From the NCBI RefSeq assembly GCF_014649695.1, contig NZ_BMTN01000002.1:372001-436000 (forward strand): a stretch of DNA of 64,000 bases, given 5' to 3'. Of this stretch, positions 9,288 to 17,639 are shown in pieces; positions within the stretch are counted from its first letter, which is position 1; each line of letters starts with the position of its first letter. The translations under genes were made by a program, and so were the position numbers. Origin of the DNA: Streptomyces kurssanovii (lineage in GTDB: Bacteria; Actinomycetota; Actinomycetes; Streptomycetales; Streptomycetaceae). A model generated the notes under the pieces. That model had not been told where the DNA came from. It was given only the letters and a program-made list of their open reading frames with translations, and searched no databases.

Positions 9288-9482
9288 CACAGATGCTCCC
9301 ATCGGGCGGGCGCCGGAGCCGGTCGCTCCGGACGGGTCTCGAATGCGTCACTGCCATGACCCGCGAGGCCACGCGGATGTGACAGGCGAGCCGGCACGGA
9401 TGTCACGACCGGTGGCCGTAGTGCCGTGGTCACCCCCCTCGGTCCCGGCCGGTTGCCGGCCCGGTGATGGCACACTGGGCCC

Positions 9483-9515
9483 ATGGGTTCGCACAACCAC
9501 TACTTCTTTCTCTGA
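9483..9515 (+). CDS. putative 10-residue leader peptide upstream of the ABC-F gene
   Basis: ATG at 9483 opens an 11-codon ORF encoding MGSHNHYFFL, ending TGA at 9513-9515. It is followed 4 nt later by a 9-bp hairpin and then by the ABC-F coding sequence. The peptide ends in aromatic and hydrophobic residues, as ribosome-stalling peptides often do. CACACT ending 6 nt before the ATG could be a -10 for a leaderless leader mRNA. Short ORFs before ABC-F antibiotic-resistance genes are known attenuation devices; the role here is inferred. Confidence 0.6.
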   Translation: MGSHNHYFFL

Positions 9516-9518
9516 TTC

Positions 9519-9575
9519 CGGACGCGGACGCAGCGTGCGAGTCGTAGGACTCCGCTGACGTCCCTCCCGCGTCCG
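9519..9575 (+). promoter_or_regulatory. candidate attenuator hairpin between leader peptide and ABC-F gene
   Basis: CGGACGCGG (9519-9527) is perfectly complementary to CCGCGTCCG (9567-9575). The enclosed loop contains a smaller GAGTC/GACTC hairpin. The structure begins 4 nt after the leader stop codon, so a ribosome on the leader would cover its left arm. It could be an attenuator or antiterminator under drug-induced stalling. The 86 nt from 9576 to the start at 9662 hold no other obvious stem of this size. Confidence 0.5.
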
Positions 9576-9661
9576 TCCGACAGCACCCGGCCCTGCCCCG
9601 GCATGCCCGCAGGCGCACTGCGCGCATGCCGCCGAGCGGGCCTGTCACCCAGGGAAAGACC

Positions 9662-11320
9662 ATGCGCGAACGCGCCCGACTGACCATGAAGGACGTTTCC
9701 AAGGCGTACGACGGCCGTGCCGTCCTCGATCAGGTGTCGCTGACGGTGCGGCCCGGTGAACGCGCCGGCGTCATCGGGGAGAACGGCTCCGGCAAGTCGA
9801 CACTGCTGCGGCTCATGGCCGGCGACGAGACACCCGACACGGGTGCGATCACGGTCAGCGCGCCCGGCGGCACCGGGCATCTCGACCAGACCCTCGAGCG
9901 GACGCTCGGGCTCGGTCCCCGCCACACCGTGCGGGACGCCATCGACACGGCGCTCGCCGAACTGCGCGGCCTCGAACGGCGGATGCGGCAGGCGGAGGCG
10001 TCCCTCGCCGACGCGGGCGAGGCCGAGCTCGCCGCCTACGGCGAGCTGCTCACCGCCTTCGAGGAGCGCGGCGGTTACGAGGCCGACGCCCGGACCGACG
10101 CCGCCCTGCACGCACTGGGCCTCGGCGGGGTGCCGCCCGGGCGGCGGCTCGGCTCCCTGTCCGGCGGGGAGCAGTCGCGGCTCGCCCTGGCCTGCGTGCT
10201 GGCCGCCTCCCCCGAACTGCTGCTCCTCGACGAGCCGACCAACCATCTGGACCGGCAGGCGACCGAGTGGCTCGAGGAGCAGCTGCGCGGCCACCGCGGC
10301 ACGGTCGTGGCCGTCACCCACGACCGGGCCTTCCTCGAACGGATCGCCACCACGATCCTCGAGGTCGACCGCGACACGCGCGCCGTGCACCGGCACGGCG
10401 ACGGCTGGGCGGGCCACCGGGCGGCGAAGGCCGCCGCACGCCGCCGCCGGGAGCAGGAGTACGAGGAATGGCTGGACGAACTGGCGCGCACGCGGGAGCT
10501 GGTGGCCGCGTCCGGGCAGCGCCTGGCGGCGTCGGGGAAGGATCCGCGCCAGGGCTTCGGCAAGCATCGCCGGTCGCACGAGGCGAAGCTGTCGGGCCGG
10601 GTCAGGGCGGCGCGGCAGCGTCTGGATCGGCTCGAGCGGGAGCCGGTGGCCGCGCCGGCGCCGCCGCTGCGGTTCACGGCGCGGCCACGCACGTCGGGTC
10701 GCTCCGGACTGCTCGCCGAGCTCACGGACATCGGGGTCGGTGACCGGCTGCGTCTCGCGGGTCTGCGGCTGGAGTCGGGGCAGCGGCTGCTGGTGACCGG
10801 CCCGAACGGCGCGGGCAAGACCACACTGCTGCGGGTGCTGGCCGGGGAACTCCGGCCGGACGAGGGCACGGTGCGGCACGGGGAGCGGGTCACGATCGGG
10901 TATCTCGCGCAGGAGCTGCCCGTGGCCGCGCCGCGCGGACCGCTGCTGTCGGCCTACGCGGCTGGCCGGCCGGGCCTGCCGGAGGAGTTCGCCGACGAGT
11001 TGCTCGGCCTGGGCCTGTTCCGCGAGGAGGACCTGCACGTACCCGTCCGTGCCCTGTCCGTGGGGCAGCAGCGGCGGCTCCAACTGGCCCGCCTGCTGGC
11101 GTCACCGGCCGATCTGCTCGTCCTGGACGAGCCGACGAACCACATGGCCCCGGACCTGATGGAGGATCTGGAGGAGGCGCTGGCTTCGTACGAGGGCGCC
11201 GTGGTCGCGGTCTCCCACGACCGGCGTTTCTGCGGCGGGTTCACCGGTGACCGGCTGGAGCTCCGCGCCGGCCGCGCCGTGGCACTCGGTGGCCGCCTTG
11301 GTGCCGGTGGGCAGGGCTGA
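9662..11320 (+). CDS. ABC-F family ATPase (ribosome-protection type)
   Basis: A 552-residue protein with two ABC domains and no membrane segment, which defines ABC-F proteins acting on the ribosome. Domain 1 has Walker A GENGSGKST, signature LSGGEQSRLALA and Walker B LLLLDEPTNHLD. The linker (about residues 255-340) is Arg/Glu-rich and helical. Domain 2 has GPNGAGKTT, a variant signature LSVGQQRRLQLA and LLVLDEPTNHMA. ATG 9662 is preceded by CAGGGAAAG. Antibiotic-resistance ABC-Fs and housekeeping Uup/EttA types share this layout; the upstream leader ORF favours a drug-inducible role. Which drug is unknown. Confidence 0.9.
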   Translation: MRERARLTMKDVSKAYDGRAVLDQVSLTVRPGERAGVIGENGSGKSTLLRLMAGDETPDTGAITVSAPGGTGHLDQTLERTLGLGPRHTVRDAIDTALAELRGLERRMRQAEASLADAGEAELAAYGELLTAFEERGGYEADARTDAALHALGLGGVPPGRRLGSLSGGEQSRLALACVLAASPELLLLDEPTNHLDRQATEWLEEQLRGHRGTVVAVTHDRAFLERIATTILEVDRDTRAVHRHGDGWAGHRAAKAAARRRREQEYEEWLDELARTRELVAASGQRLAASGKDPRQGFGKHRRSHEAKLSGRVRAARQRLDRLEREPVAAPAPPLRFTARPRTSGRSGLLAELTDIGVGDRLRLAGLRLESGQRLLVTGPNGAGKTTLLRVLAGELRPDEGTVRHGERVTIGYLAQELPVAAPRGPLLSAYAAGRPGLPEEFADELLGLGLFREEDLHVPVRALSVGQQRRLQLARLLASPADLLVLDEPTNHMAPDLMEDLEEALASYEGAVVAVSHDRRFCGGFTGDRLELRAGRAVALGGRLGAGGQG

Positions 11321-11377
11321 GGCTCCGCCCTCCCCTGGCAGCCCGTCAGTCCGGAGGCCGGGACCCAGACGTGACGG

Positions 11378-11785
11378 TCACGCGGCGAGGCGCACGTCGC
11401 CCTGCCGTGCCGCCCCCACGGTCCGGCCGAGCCGGGCCGTGGTGGAGCGGGCCGGGCGGACCAGTTGGCGGTGGGACAGGGCGAGCAGGTCCGCGAGGCC
11501 GAAGCCGAGGGCGTGCGCGGCGGCGGCGAGGATCTCGGAGGAGGCTTCCTTGCGGCCGCGTTCGAGCTCGGAGAGGTAGGGCACCGAGATCCGGGCGGCG
11601 TCCGCCACGTCCTTCAGGGTGCGCTCCTGCGCCAGCCGCTCCCGGCGCAGGACGCCGCCGACGACGTCCCGCCAGAGCGGCTCGCTGGGCGCCTGCCCCG
11701 GTGCCGGTGCCGGCCCGTCGGTGGCGGGCGCCGCGGCCGGGCGCAGGGGAACGACACGGGCTCGGTTCGTCTCGTGGCTGCTCAC
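11378..11785 (-). CDS. XRE-family helix-turn-helix regulator (ClgR-like HTH)
   Basis: A 135-residue regulator with an N-terminal Pro/Ala-rich tail and a Cro/XRE domain at about 45-105: VLRRERLAQERTLKDVADAA, ISVPYLSELERGRKEASSEI, LAAAAHALGFGLADLL. The YLSELERGRKEASSEIL helix is very like that of ClgR, the regulator of Clp protease genes in actinobacteria. However, the C-terminal tail differs and no clp gene is near, so only the HTH class is claimed. GTG 11785 was chosen (VSSHETNRAR). It is convergent with the ABC-F gene. Confidence 0.82.
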   Translation of the reverse strand: MSSHETNRARVVPLRPAAAPATDGPAPAPGQAPSEPLWRDVVGGVLRRERLAQERTLKDVADAARISVPYLSELERGRKEASSEILAAAAHALGFGLADLLALSHRQLVRPARSTTARLGRTVGAARQGDVRLAA

Positions 11786-11977
11786 CCGCCCAGCGTAGAA
11801 GGGCGGCAACGGGCTGTGGAGCAGGAGTGGTTGCGCCAGGGGCGAAACCCGGCGCGACCCGGTCCGCGTCCTTCCGTACCCCGGCCCGGGCCCCGCCGCG
11901 CCGTCCCCGTATCCGGCTCAGCAGGCCGCCGCCTCGGCCGCGCCCGCACGGTGCGGACGGGCCGGACGGGCCGGCGG

Positions 11978-12331
11978 TCACGAGACCGCCTCCTGCTCCC
12001 GGCGCAGGCGTGCCGCCGTGGCGGAAGCGTCGTAGCCGGGGGCGACTCCGTCGACGAGGATCACGTCGCCCGTCAGGTGGCGGGTGCGCAGCGGTATCAA
12101 CTCCTGGTAGGCCGGCGACTCGTACCAGTCGCTTGCCTGACGCAGCGTCGGGAAGCCGATGACGACCAGCGCGCCGGGCCACTCGCCCTCGCGGACGTCG
12201 AGGGTCGCGCCGTGGACGAGGAAGCGGCCCTCATAGGGGTCGAGGGTCGACTGGATGCGCTCCATGTAGTCGAAGACCTCGTCGTCGAGGCGGGCGGCAG
12301 GCTGCAGATTGCCGACGGCGTACGCGGTCAT
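11978..12331 (-). CDS. DUF1330 domain protein
   Basis: A 117-residue soluble protein with a ferredoxin-like DUF1330 fold: MTAYAVGNL, YMERIQSTLDPYEGRFLVHG, GALVVIGFPTLRQASDWYES and PAYQELIPLRTRHLTGDVIL are all typical. No enzymatic activity is established for the family. The start has an excellent GGGAGGA 6 nt upstream. A short TTACCTGCCGGGTAA palindrome lies about 70 bp upstream. Confidence 0.88.
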   Translation of the reverse strand: MTAYAVGNLQPAARLDDEVFDYMERIQSTLDPYEGRFLVHGATLDVREGEWPGALVVIGFPTLRQASDWYESPAYQELIPLRTRHLTGDVILVDGVAPGYDASATAARLRREQEAVS

Positions 12332-12397
12332 GGTGTCCTCCCGTGGATCGGCGGCTCGATGTGCCTCGATCCTGCCGGGAGGGGGCGTGCCTGGCGA

Positions 12398-12412
12398 TTA
12401 CCTGCCGGGTAA
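12398..12412. promoter_or_regulatory. short palindrome upstream of the DUF1330 gene
   Basis: TTACC-TGCCG-GGTAA is a 5-bp inverted repeat with a 5-nt spacer, 67 bp before the DUF1330 start. It could be an operator half-site pair. It is short enough to be chance. Confidence 0.25.
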
Positions 12413-12430
12413 GGGGGCGGGCCGGACGGC

Positions 12431-13423
12431 TCACAGCTTGGTCTGGAAGTATCCGATCTCGCGTTCGCGCCGGTAGCCGAGCTGTTCGTTGACGGCCAGC
12501 ATCGGGCCGTTCTCGTCGGCGACGGTCGTGGCCGTCTCGCGGACGCCGGGGCACTCGGTGGCCACGACGCCCATCATGTGGCGCTTGACGGCCAGGCCGA
12601 GGCGGCGGCCGCGGTGGGCGGGCACGACGGCCGTGTCGTACTGCAGGGCCCGGACGTCGGACGGGTCGCGCAGCACCAGTTCGGTGTAGGCGGCGACGGT
12701 GTCGGCGCCGTCGGCCGTGTGCACGACGGCCGAGGAGAGTATGACGCCGCCGCGGTCCTCGATCACGCGGGCCGCCGCCCGTACCCGTTCCGCGTCCCAC
12801 TTCGGCATGGAGCGGTCCACGTCCCCCATGGGCGCGTCGTCCATGGCGTTGTGGGCCTCGGCGAAGGCGTCGGCGAGCCCGTCGGGTACGACACCGGTCC
12901 AGTGGGCGTAGGCGTACCCGTCGGGGAGCGCGGGCCGCACCGGGAGGGCGGCGAGCGCGTCCTGGAGGTTCTGCACGTACCAGGCCAGCCGGAGGGCTTT
13001 GTCGAAGCCGTGCCGGGCGGCGAACTCCTCGCCCGGCCCGCCGAGTTCGGTCTCCGAAGTGACCGAAGTACGGCCGTCCGCGGCGAGATCGTCGCGCACG
13101 GCCGCCCAGAGCCGGCTCCCGACCCCGCGGCGTCTGGCCCTCGGGTGGACGGTCAGCCGGTCGAGGAAGGCGGTGTGCAGGTTGTTCTCGTCGGTGAAGA
13201 GCACCACCGATGCCACGCCGTCGTACGAGCCGTCGGCCGCCACGGCCGCGTGATGGACGGCCCGGCCGTTGACCGACGCCGTCCGCAGCTTCCCCTCGGT
13301 CTCCACCCGGCCCGGCGCGGGCACATGCCCCGGCAGGTCGTGGATGTGCGCGGCACGCACGACGGCGTGCCAGGCGTCCACGGCGGAGTCGGAGGGCGAC
13401 GTGGGGAGAGTGGTGATCGTCAT
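12431..13423 (-). CDS. GNAT-family N-acetyltransferase with two GNAT domains
   Basis: A 330-residue protein built of two GNAT modules. The first has the acetyl-CoA pyrophosphate loop VHPRARRRGVGSRLW (about residue 105-120); the second has VPAHRGRRLGLAVKRHMM (about 275-295), both matching R/QxxGxG/A. The ending ENGPMLAVNEQLGYRREREI is typical of GNAT motif B. Tandem GNATs in actinobacteria include mycothiol synthase-like proteins, but substrate cannot be assigned. Start chosen at MTITTLPTSP (13423); Shine-Dalgarno is weak. Confidence 0.88.
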   Translation of the reverse strand: MTITTLPTSPSDSAVDAWHAVVRAAHIHDLPGHVPAPGRVETEGKLRTASVNGRAVHHAAVAADGSYDGVASVVLFTDENNLHTAFLDRLTVHPRARRRGVGSRLWAAVRDDLAADGRTSVTSETELGGPGEEFAARHGFDKALRLAWYVQNLQDALAALPVRPALPDGYAYAHWTGVVPDGLADAFAEAHNAMDDAPMGDVDRSMPKWDAERVRAAARVIEDRGGVILSSAVVHTADGADTVAAYTELVLRDPSDVRALQYDTAVVPAHRGRRLGLAVKRHMMGVVATECPGVRETATTVADENGPMLAVNEQLGYRREREIGYFQTKL

Positions 13424-13505
13424 GCCGGGGACAGTACGTCCCCCACCACCGCGGCCGCTCGCAATTTCGGCAGCACCGGTGCCCGCGCGGGCGGCCCGGA
13501 AACAC

Positions 13506-13542
13506 GACGGTGGCGGCACCCTTCGCGGGTGCCGCCACCGTC
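13506..13542 (-). terminator. strong terminator for the L,D-transpeptidase gene
   Basis: Perfect 16-bp stem (GACGGTGGCGGCACCC / GGGTGCCGCCACCGTC) with a 5-nt loop, 17 bp after the transpeptidase stop and just before the GNAT start region. Confidence 0.85.
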
Positions 13543-13558
13543 AGGTGTCACGGGCGGG

Positions 13559-14824
13559 TCAGACGGCGGAGCCGGCCTTCCACTGCGCCCAGTCCATGTT
13601 CCAGCCGTTCAGGCCGTTCTCCGGCTTGATGGTGGTGTCCTTGGAGTTCTTGACGATGACGACGTCACCGACGATCGAGCTGTTGTAGAACCAGGCGGCG
13701 GGCTGCTTCGGGTCGCCGGCGCCCTTGACGTCGTTCAGGCCCACGCAGCCGTGGCTGGTGTTGGCGCTGCCGAAGACCGAGTCGGGTCCCCAGTAGTTGC
13801 CGTGGATGAACGTGCCCGACGTGGACAGCCGCATGGCGTGCGGGACGTCCTTGATGTCGTACTCGCCCTTGCCGTCGTCGTCGGTGAAGCCGACCGTCGC
13901 ACCGTTCATCCGGGTCTCCTTGAACTTCTCGGAGATCACCATCTGACCGTTGTAGGTCGGGTTCTCGGAGGAGCCGGCGGAGATCGGGATGGTCTTGATC
14001 GTCTTGCCGTCCTGCGTGACCGTCATGATCTTGCTGGCGGCGTCGACGGTGGAGACCTGGTTGCGGCCGATCTTGAAGGTGACCGTCTTCTGCTGCACGC
14101 CGTAGACACCGTCGGCGCCCTCGACGCCGTCGAGCTCGAGCTTCATGGTGACGGTGGAGCCCTCCGCCCAGTACTGCTCGGGGCGGAAGTCGAGGCGCTG
14201 GCTGTTGAACCAGTGACCGACGACCTCCTGCCCGCTGCTGGACGTCACGGTGATCCCGGACTGGACGGCCTTGCGGTCCGTGATCGCCTTGTTGAAGTTG
14301 ATCGACACGGGCATGCCGACGCCGACGGTGGAGCCGTCCTCCGGCGTGAAGTTGCCGATGAAGCTGTTGGCCGGCGAGACGGTCGTGAATGACGCGTTCT
14401 CGTGGGCTTCGAGACCGTCGGCGTCCTTGGCCGTGGCGGAGATCTTGTACGTCGTCGAGCGCTCGAGCTGGCCGTCCGGCTTCCAGCTCTTGCCGTCGGC
14501 GGCGAGAGTGCCGGCCACGGCGGTGCCGTCCGCGGTCGTCATCGTGACCTCGGACAGGGTGCCGTCGGTGACGGTGACCTTGGCCGCGTTGTTGATGCTC
14601 GCGTTGCTCGTGCCGTTCTTCGGCGAAATCGCTATTCGCGCCTTCGAGACCGCCTTCGCGGCCGCCTCGTCGATCTGCGCCTGTGACGTCTTGGAGGCCT
14701 CGGCAGCCGCGTCCTTGCCGTCCTCGCCGCTGCAGGCCGACAGGGCCAGCACACCCCCGAGCAGCACGGATGCGACCTTCCATCCGCTGCGCCGCTTGCT
14801 GTCCGTCATCACACGCGTCTCCAT
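13559..14824 (-). CDS. L,D-transpeptidase lipoprotein (Ig-like domains plus YkuD)
   Basis: Cell-envelope enzyme making 3-3 peptidoglycan cross-links. The 421-residue precursor has a lipoprotein signal (WKVASVLLGGVLALSAC, lipobox LSAC), then Ser/Ala-rich linker, two Ig-like regions (about 60-260; TPEDGSTVGVGMPVSINF marks the second) and a C-terminal YkuD domain with FIHGNYW and the catalytic SHGCVGL. The architecture equals mycobacterial LdtMt2. ATG 14824 (METRVM) is used; ATG 14809 has a better-spaced GGAG. A 16-bp terminator hairpin follows the gene. Confidence 0.93.
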   Translation of the reverse strand: METRVMTDSKRRSGWKVASVLLGGVLALSACSGEDGKDAAAEASKTSQAQIDEAAAKAVSKARIAISPKNGTSNASINNAAKVTVTDGTLSEVTMTTADGTAVAGTLAADGKSWKPDGQLERSTTYKISATAKDADGLEAHENASFTTVSPANSFIGNFTPEDGSTVGVGMPVSINFNKAITDRKAVQSGITVTSSSGQEVVGHWFNSQRLDFRPEQYWAEGSTVTMKLELDGVEGADGVYGVQQKTVTFKIGRNQVSTVDAASKIMTVTQDGKTIKTIPISAGSSENPTYNGQMVISEKFKETRMNGATVGFTDDDGKGEYDIKDVPHAMRLSTSGTFIHGNYWGPDSVFGSANTSHGCVGLNDVKGAGDPKQPAAWFYNSSIVGDVVIVKNSKDTTIKPENGLNGWNMDWAQWKAGSAV

Positions 14825-15138
14825 CGTTGCCGAGTCCCCTGATCAACCACTGTGGACAACCCCCATTTCAGGTCATCCGGTTCCACATCGGTGCACGATG
14901 TGGGGAACAACACCTCACCGGGTGCGCCCACCGGACACCGCGCCCGCCGGGTACACCTCCCACCGCACTGATCGACGCTGCATCCGCCTCATCGGTTGCA
15001 CCGTTCCCGGTCCGGCTTCATCTTTCGATTGTCGCCCCCGCGCTCCTGCCCGGGAAAGCCCGGGCGGGAGTACGGGGGTGCCTGCCCGGCGATCCGGGCC
15101 CGAAGCGTGTAACAGGTCACTTCCCGGTCCCGTTACGG
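14825..15138. other. intergenic region with one DnaA-box-like site and a palindrome
   Basis: No gene seen in these 314 bases. On the minus strand, TTGTCCACA (14851-14859) equals the Streptomyces DnaA-box consensus. CCACATCG (14883-14890) pairs with CGATGTGG (14896-14903) around a 5-nt loop. Both lie within 80 bp of the transpeptidase start and could act in its promoter. A single box is not an origin. Confidence 0.4.
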
Positions 15139-15546
15139 CTACCGGCCGGTGTCGCCGTCGCCGTCACCCTCGACGCCGCGGTCGTTCTCCAGCAGCGGGT
15201 AACCGTCCGGGCCCGGTTCGTAACCATCGACTTCGTCCTCGTCGATGTCGAGCTCCCAGTCGGCGGAGTCCGGGTCGTACTCGATCTGCTCGCAGCTCCA
15301 CGACGCCTGCGCGAGCTCGATCCCGGGCACCTCGCTGACGAGGTCGAAGGGGTCGACCAGGTAAGCCAGGGCCTCGGCCTCCTCCTCGCGCACCGCGGAC
15401 TGCGCGTGCGTCCGCTCGTCGTCGGGCATGAACTCGTCGTCGGCGATCCGCTCGAGCGCCGCCCCGGTCAGGGCGCCGGAGTCGTCGACCTCGATCACCA
15501 ATTCCACTCGCAGCCGCACATAGCGTGATGTCTCAGAGGTGGTCAT
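15139..15546 (-). CDS. acidic conserved hypothetical protein
   Basis: A 135-residue, strongly acidic protein not recognised as a known family. It begins MTTSETSRYVRLRVELVIEV and has an Asp/Glu-rich C-terminus with the core DPDSADWELDIDEDEVDGYE. No membrane segment, signal peptide or metal motif is seen. ATG 15546 was chosen; the frame is open upstream to 15666 but that stretch is Arg/Ser-rich and looks non-coding. It is divergent from the LARTG protein gene, 107 bp apart. Confidence 0.75.
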   Translation of the reverse strand: MTTSETSRYVRLRVELVIEVDDSGALTGAALERIADDEFMPDDERTHAQSAVREEEAEALAYLVDPFDLVSEVPGIELAQASWSCEQIEYDPDSADWELDIDEDEVDGYEPGPDGYPLLENDRGVEGDGDGDTGR

Positions 15547-15653
15547 ACGACGGAGGGTATGGCCCTTCGGGCCGCGGCTTTCCCACGACCCGCTGCTTTC
15601 ACTAGCATCGCCCCACCGGCCAATTCGAGGATGCCTCAAGGGGGATCGACTTC

Positions 15654-15938
15654 GTGTCCGTCGCACGTCGACCGCTGCTCACCGCCACAGCCGCAGGGAC
15701 TCTCCTGTGTGCGCTGTGGTTCGTCCCTTCGGCGAACGCCACCGCCGAGAGACAGGCCGCGCAGGAGTCCGGCGGCTCGCCTTCCGCGGCGGCGCAGTCG
15801 GCCGGCGAGGAGCTCCTGCTGGCGCGGACGGGCAGCGTGGACACCACCCCGTACGTGATCGGCGGCACGCTGTCCCTCGGTATCGGGGCGGGCTTCGTCG
15901 CGTACTCGATGCGCCGGCGGGAACCCGGCGCCGCCTGA
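15654..15938 (+). CDS. small LARTG-motif sortase-anchored surface protein
   Basis: A 94-residue precursor. Residues 1-30 are a signal peptide (LLTATAAGTLLCALWFVPSA, cut after ANA). The mature part is only about 28 residues of Ser/Ala/Gln-rich sequence, followed by the sorting signal LARTG, then GGTLSLGIGAGFVAYS as membrane helix and a tail with RRR. LAxTG is the class E sortase motif of Streptomyces. The GTG start has AGGGGG 9 nt upstream. So short a mature chain suggests a surface coat peptide; function unknown. Confidence 0.8.
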   Translation: MSVARRPLLTATAAGTLLCALWFVPSANATAERQAAQESGGSPSAAAQSAGEELLLARTGSVDTTPYVIGGTLSLGIGAGFVAYSMRRREPGAA

Positions 15939-15954
15939 CCGGTCCGCCGACGCG

Positions 15955-15993
15955 CCGAGGCCGCCCCCGCCGTGACGGCGGGGGCGGCCTCGG
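15955..15993. terminator. bidirectional terminator between convergent genes
   Basis: Perfect 18-bp stem (CCGAGGCCGCCCCCGCCG and complement) with a TGA loop. It lies between the sortase-substrate gene and hutH, 12 bp from the hutH stop. Confidence 0.88.
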
Positions 15994-16005
15994 TGTCGCG
16001 TGGGG

Positions 16006-17553
16006 TCAGGCGAGCGGCCCCGTCACCTTCTCCACGGCGGCGACGAGCTGTCCGTCCCGTACGAACGCGTCCGCGGCGGCGAGGTCCGGAGCGAGGAACC
16101 GGTCCGGACCGGGGCCCTCGACGCCTGCCGCGCGCAGCGCCTCGATGGCGGCCCGCGAGGCCGGGGCCGGGGTGAGGTGGCGGCGCAGCTCTATGGCGCG
16201 GGTCGCCGCGTACAGCTCGACGGCGATGACGCGCGTCAGGTTGTCCACGGCGGTGCGCAGTTTGCGGGCGGCCGACCAGCCCATCGAGACATGGTCCTCC
16301 TGCATGGCGGAGGACGGGATGGAGTCGGCGGAGGCGGGAACGGCGAGCCGCTTCAGCTCGCTGACCAGCGCGGCCTGCGTGTACTGGGCGATCATCAGGC
16401 CCGAGTCGACCCCGGCGTCGTCGGCGAGGAACGGCGGCAGTCCATGGCTGCGGTTCTTGTCGAGGAGCCGGTCCGTGCGGCGCTCGGCGATGGAGCCGAG
16501 GTCGGCGGCGGCGATGGCGAGGAAGTCCAGGACGTAGGCGACGGGCGCGCCGTGGAAGTTGCCGTTGGACTCGACGCGGCCGTCGGGGAGGACCACCGGG
16601 TTGTCGACGGCGGAGGCGAGCTCGCGGTCGGCGACCAGGCGGGCGTGGGCCATGGTGTCCCGGCCGGCGCCGGCGACCTGCGGGGCGCAGCGCACGGAGT
16701 ACGCGTCCTGGACGCGGGGCGCCTCCTCCTCCTGGAAGTGGCCGGTGAGGCCCGAGCCCTCGAGGACGGCGAGCATGTTGGCGGCGGCGGCGCCCTGTCC
16801 CGGGTGGGGGCGGATGGCGTGCAGTTCGGGGGCGAGGACCTTCTCGGTGCCGAGCAGTGCCTCGAGCGTCAGGGCGGCGGTGATGTCGGCCGATTTGTAG
16901 AGGCGGTGGAGGTCGGCGAGCGCCATGACCAGCATGCCGAGCATGCCGTCGGTGCCGTTGAGGAGGGCGAGGCCCTCCTTCTCACGGAGCTCGACGGGCG
17001 CGATGCCGTGCTCCGCGAGCAGCTCGCCCGCGGGGCGCACGGAGCCGTCGGGGCCCTCCGCGTCGCCTTCGCCCATGAGGGCCAGGGCGCAGTGGGACAG
17101 CGGCGCGAGGTCGCCGGAGCAGCCGAGGGAGCCGTACTCGTGGACGACGGGCGTGATGCCCGCGTTCAGTACGTCGGCCATCGTCTGCGCCACCTCGGGG
17201 CGTACGCCGGTACGGCCGGAGCACACGGTCTTCAGGCGCAGGAACATCAGCGCGCGCACGACCTCGCGCTCGACGCGGGGGCCCATGCCCGCGGCGTGGG
17301 AGCGCACGATGTTGCGCTGCAGCTGGGCACGGAGCTCGGGGCTGATGTGACGGGTGGCGAGGGCGCCGAATCCGGTGGAGACGCCGTAGACGGGCTCGGG
17401 CTTGGCGGCCAGCGCGTCCACGATCCCGCGGGCCGCGGCGAGGGCGGCGACCGCCTCGGCGGAGAGCTCGATCCGGGCGCCGTGGCGGGCCACGGCGATG
17501 ACGTCATCGGCGGTGGTACCGGACGTCCCCACCACGACTGTTTGCATATCCAT
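16006..17553 (-). CDS. hutH: histidine ammonia-lyase
   Basis: Converts L-histidine to urocanate and ammonia, first step of histidine use. The 515-residue protein has the family hallmarks YGVSTGFGAL (about 56-65), GSLGCSGDLAPLSH with the MIO triad (about 150), ALLNGTDGMLG, QDAYSVRC, and the SSAMQEDHVSMGW active-site block. The triad here is Cys-Ser-Gly rather than the common Ala-Ser-Gly. The start MDMQTVVVGTSG at 17553 follows the Streptomyces HutH N-terminus; MQTVVV at 17547 is also possible. No other hut gene is adjacent, so the pathway is dispersed. Confidence 0.95.
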   Translation of the reverse strand: MDMQTVVVGTSGTTADDVIAVARHGARIELSAEAVAALAAARGIVDALAAKPEPVYGVSTGFGALATRHISPELRAQLQRNIVRSHAAGMGPRVEREVVRALMFLRLKTVCSGRTGVRPEVAQTMADVLNAGITPVVHEYGSLGCSGDLAPLSHCALALMGEGDAEGPDGSVRPAGELLAEHGIAPVELREKEGLALLNGTDGMLGMLVMALADLHRLYKSADITAALTLEALLGTEKVLAPELHAIRPHPGQGAAAANMLAVLEGSGLTGHFQEEEAPRVQDAYSVRCAPQVAGAGRDTMAHARLVADRELASAVDNPVVLPDGRVESNGNFHGAPVAYVLDFLAIAAADLGSIAERRTDRLLDKNRSHGLPPFLADDAGVDSGLMIAQYTQAALVSELKRLAVPASADSIPSSAMQEDHVSMGWSAARKLRTAVDNLTRVIAVELYAATRAIELRRHLTPAPASRAAIEALRAAGVEGPGPDRFLAPDLAAADAFVRDGQLVAAVEKVTGPLA

Positions 17554-17639
17554 ATTCAGCAGCGTACGGATTGAATCCAAACCTGTCACCACCGGTACGC
17601 GGTCCGGCCCCTTACAAGCTGGTCACGGCACGCGGGCCG

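Noticed and set aside
14851-14859. Replication origin
   Set aside because: Only one DnaA-box-like 9-mer; an oriC has many, and dnaA/dnaN/gyr genes are absent.
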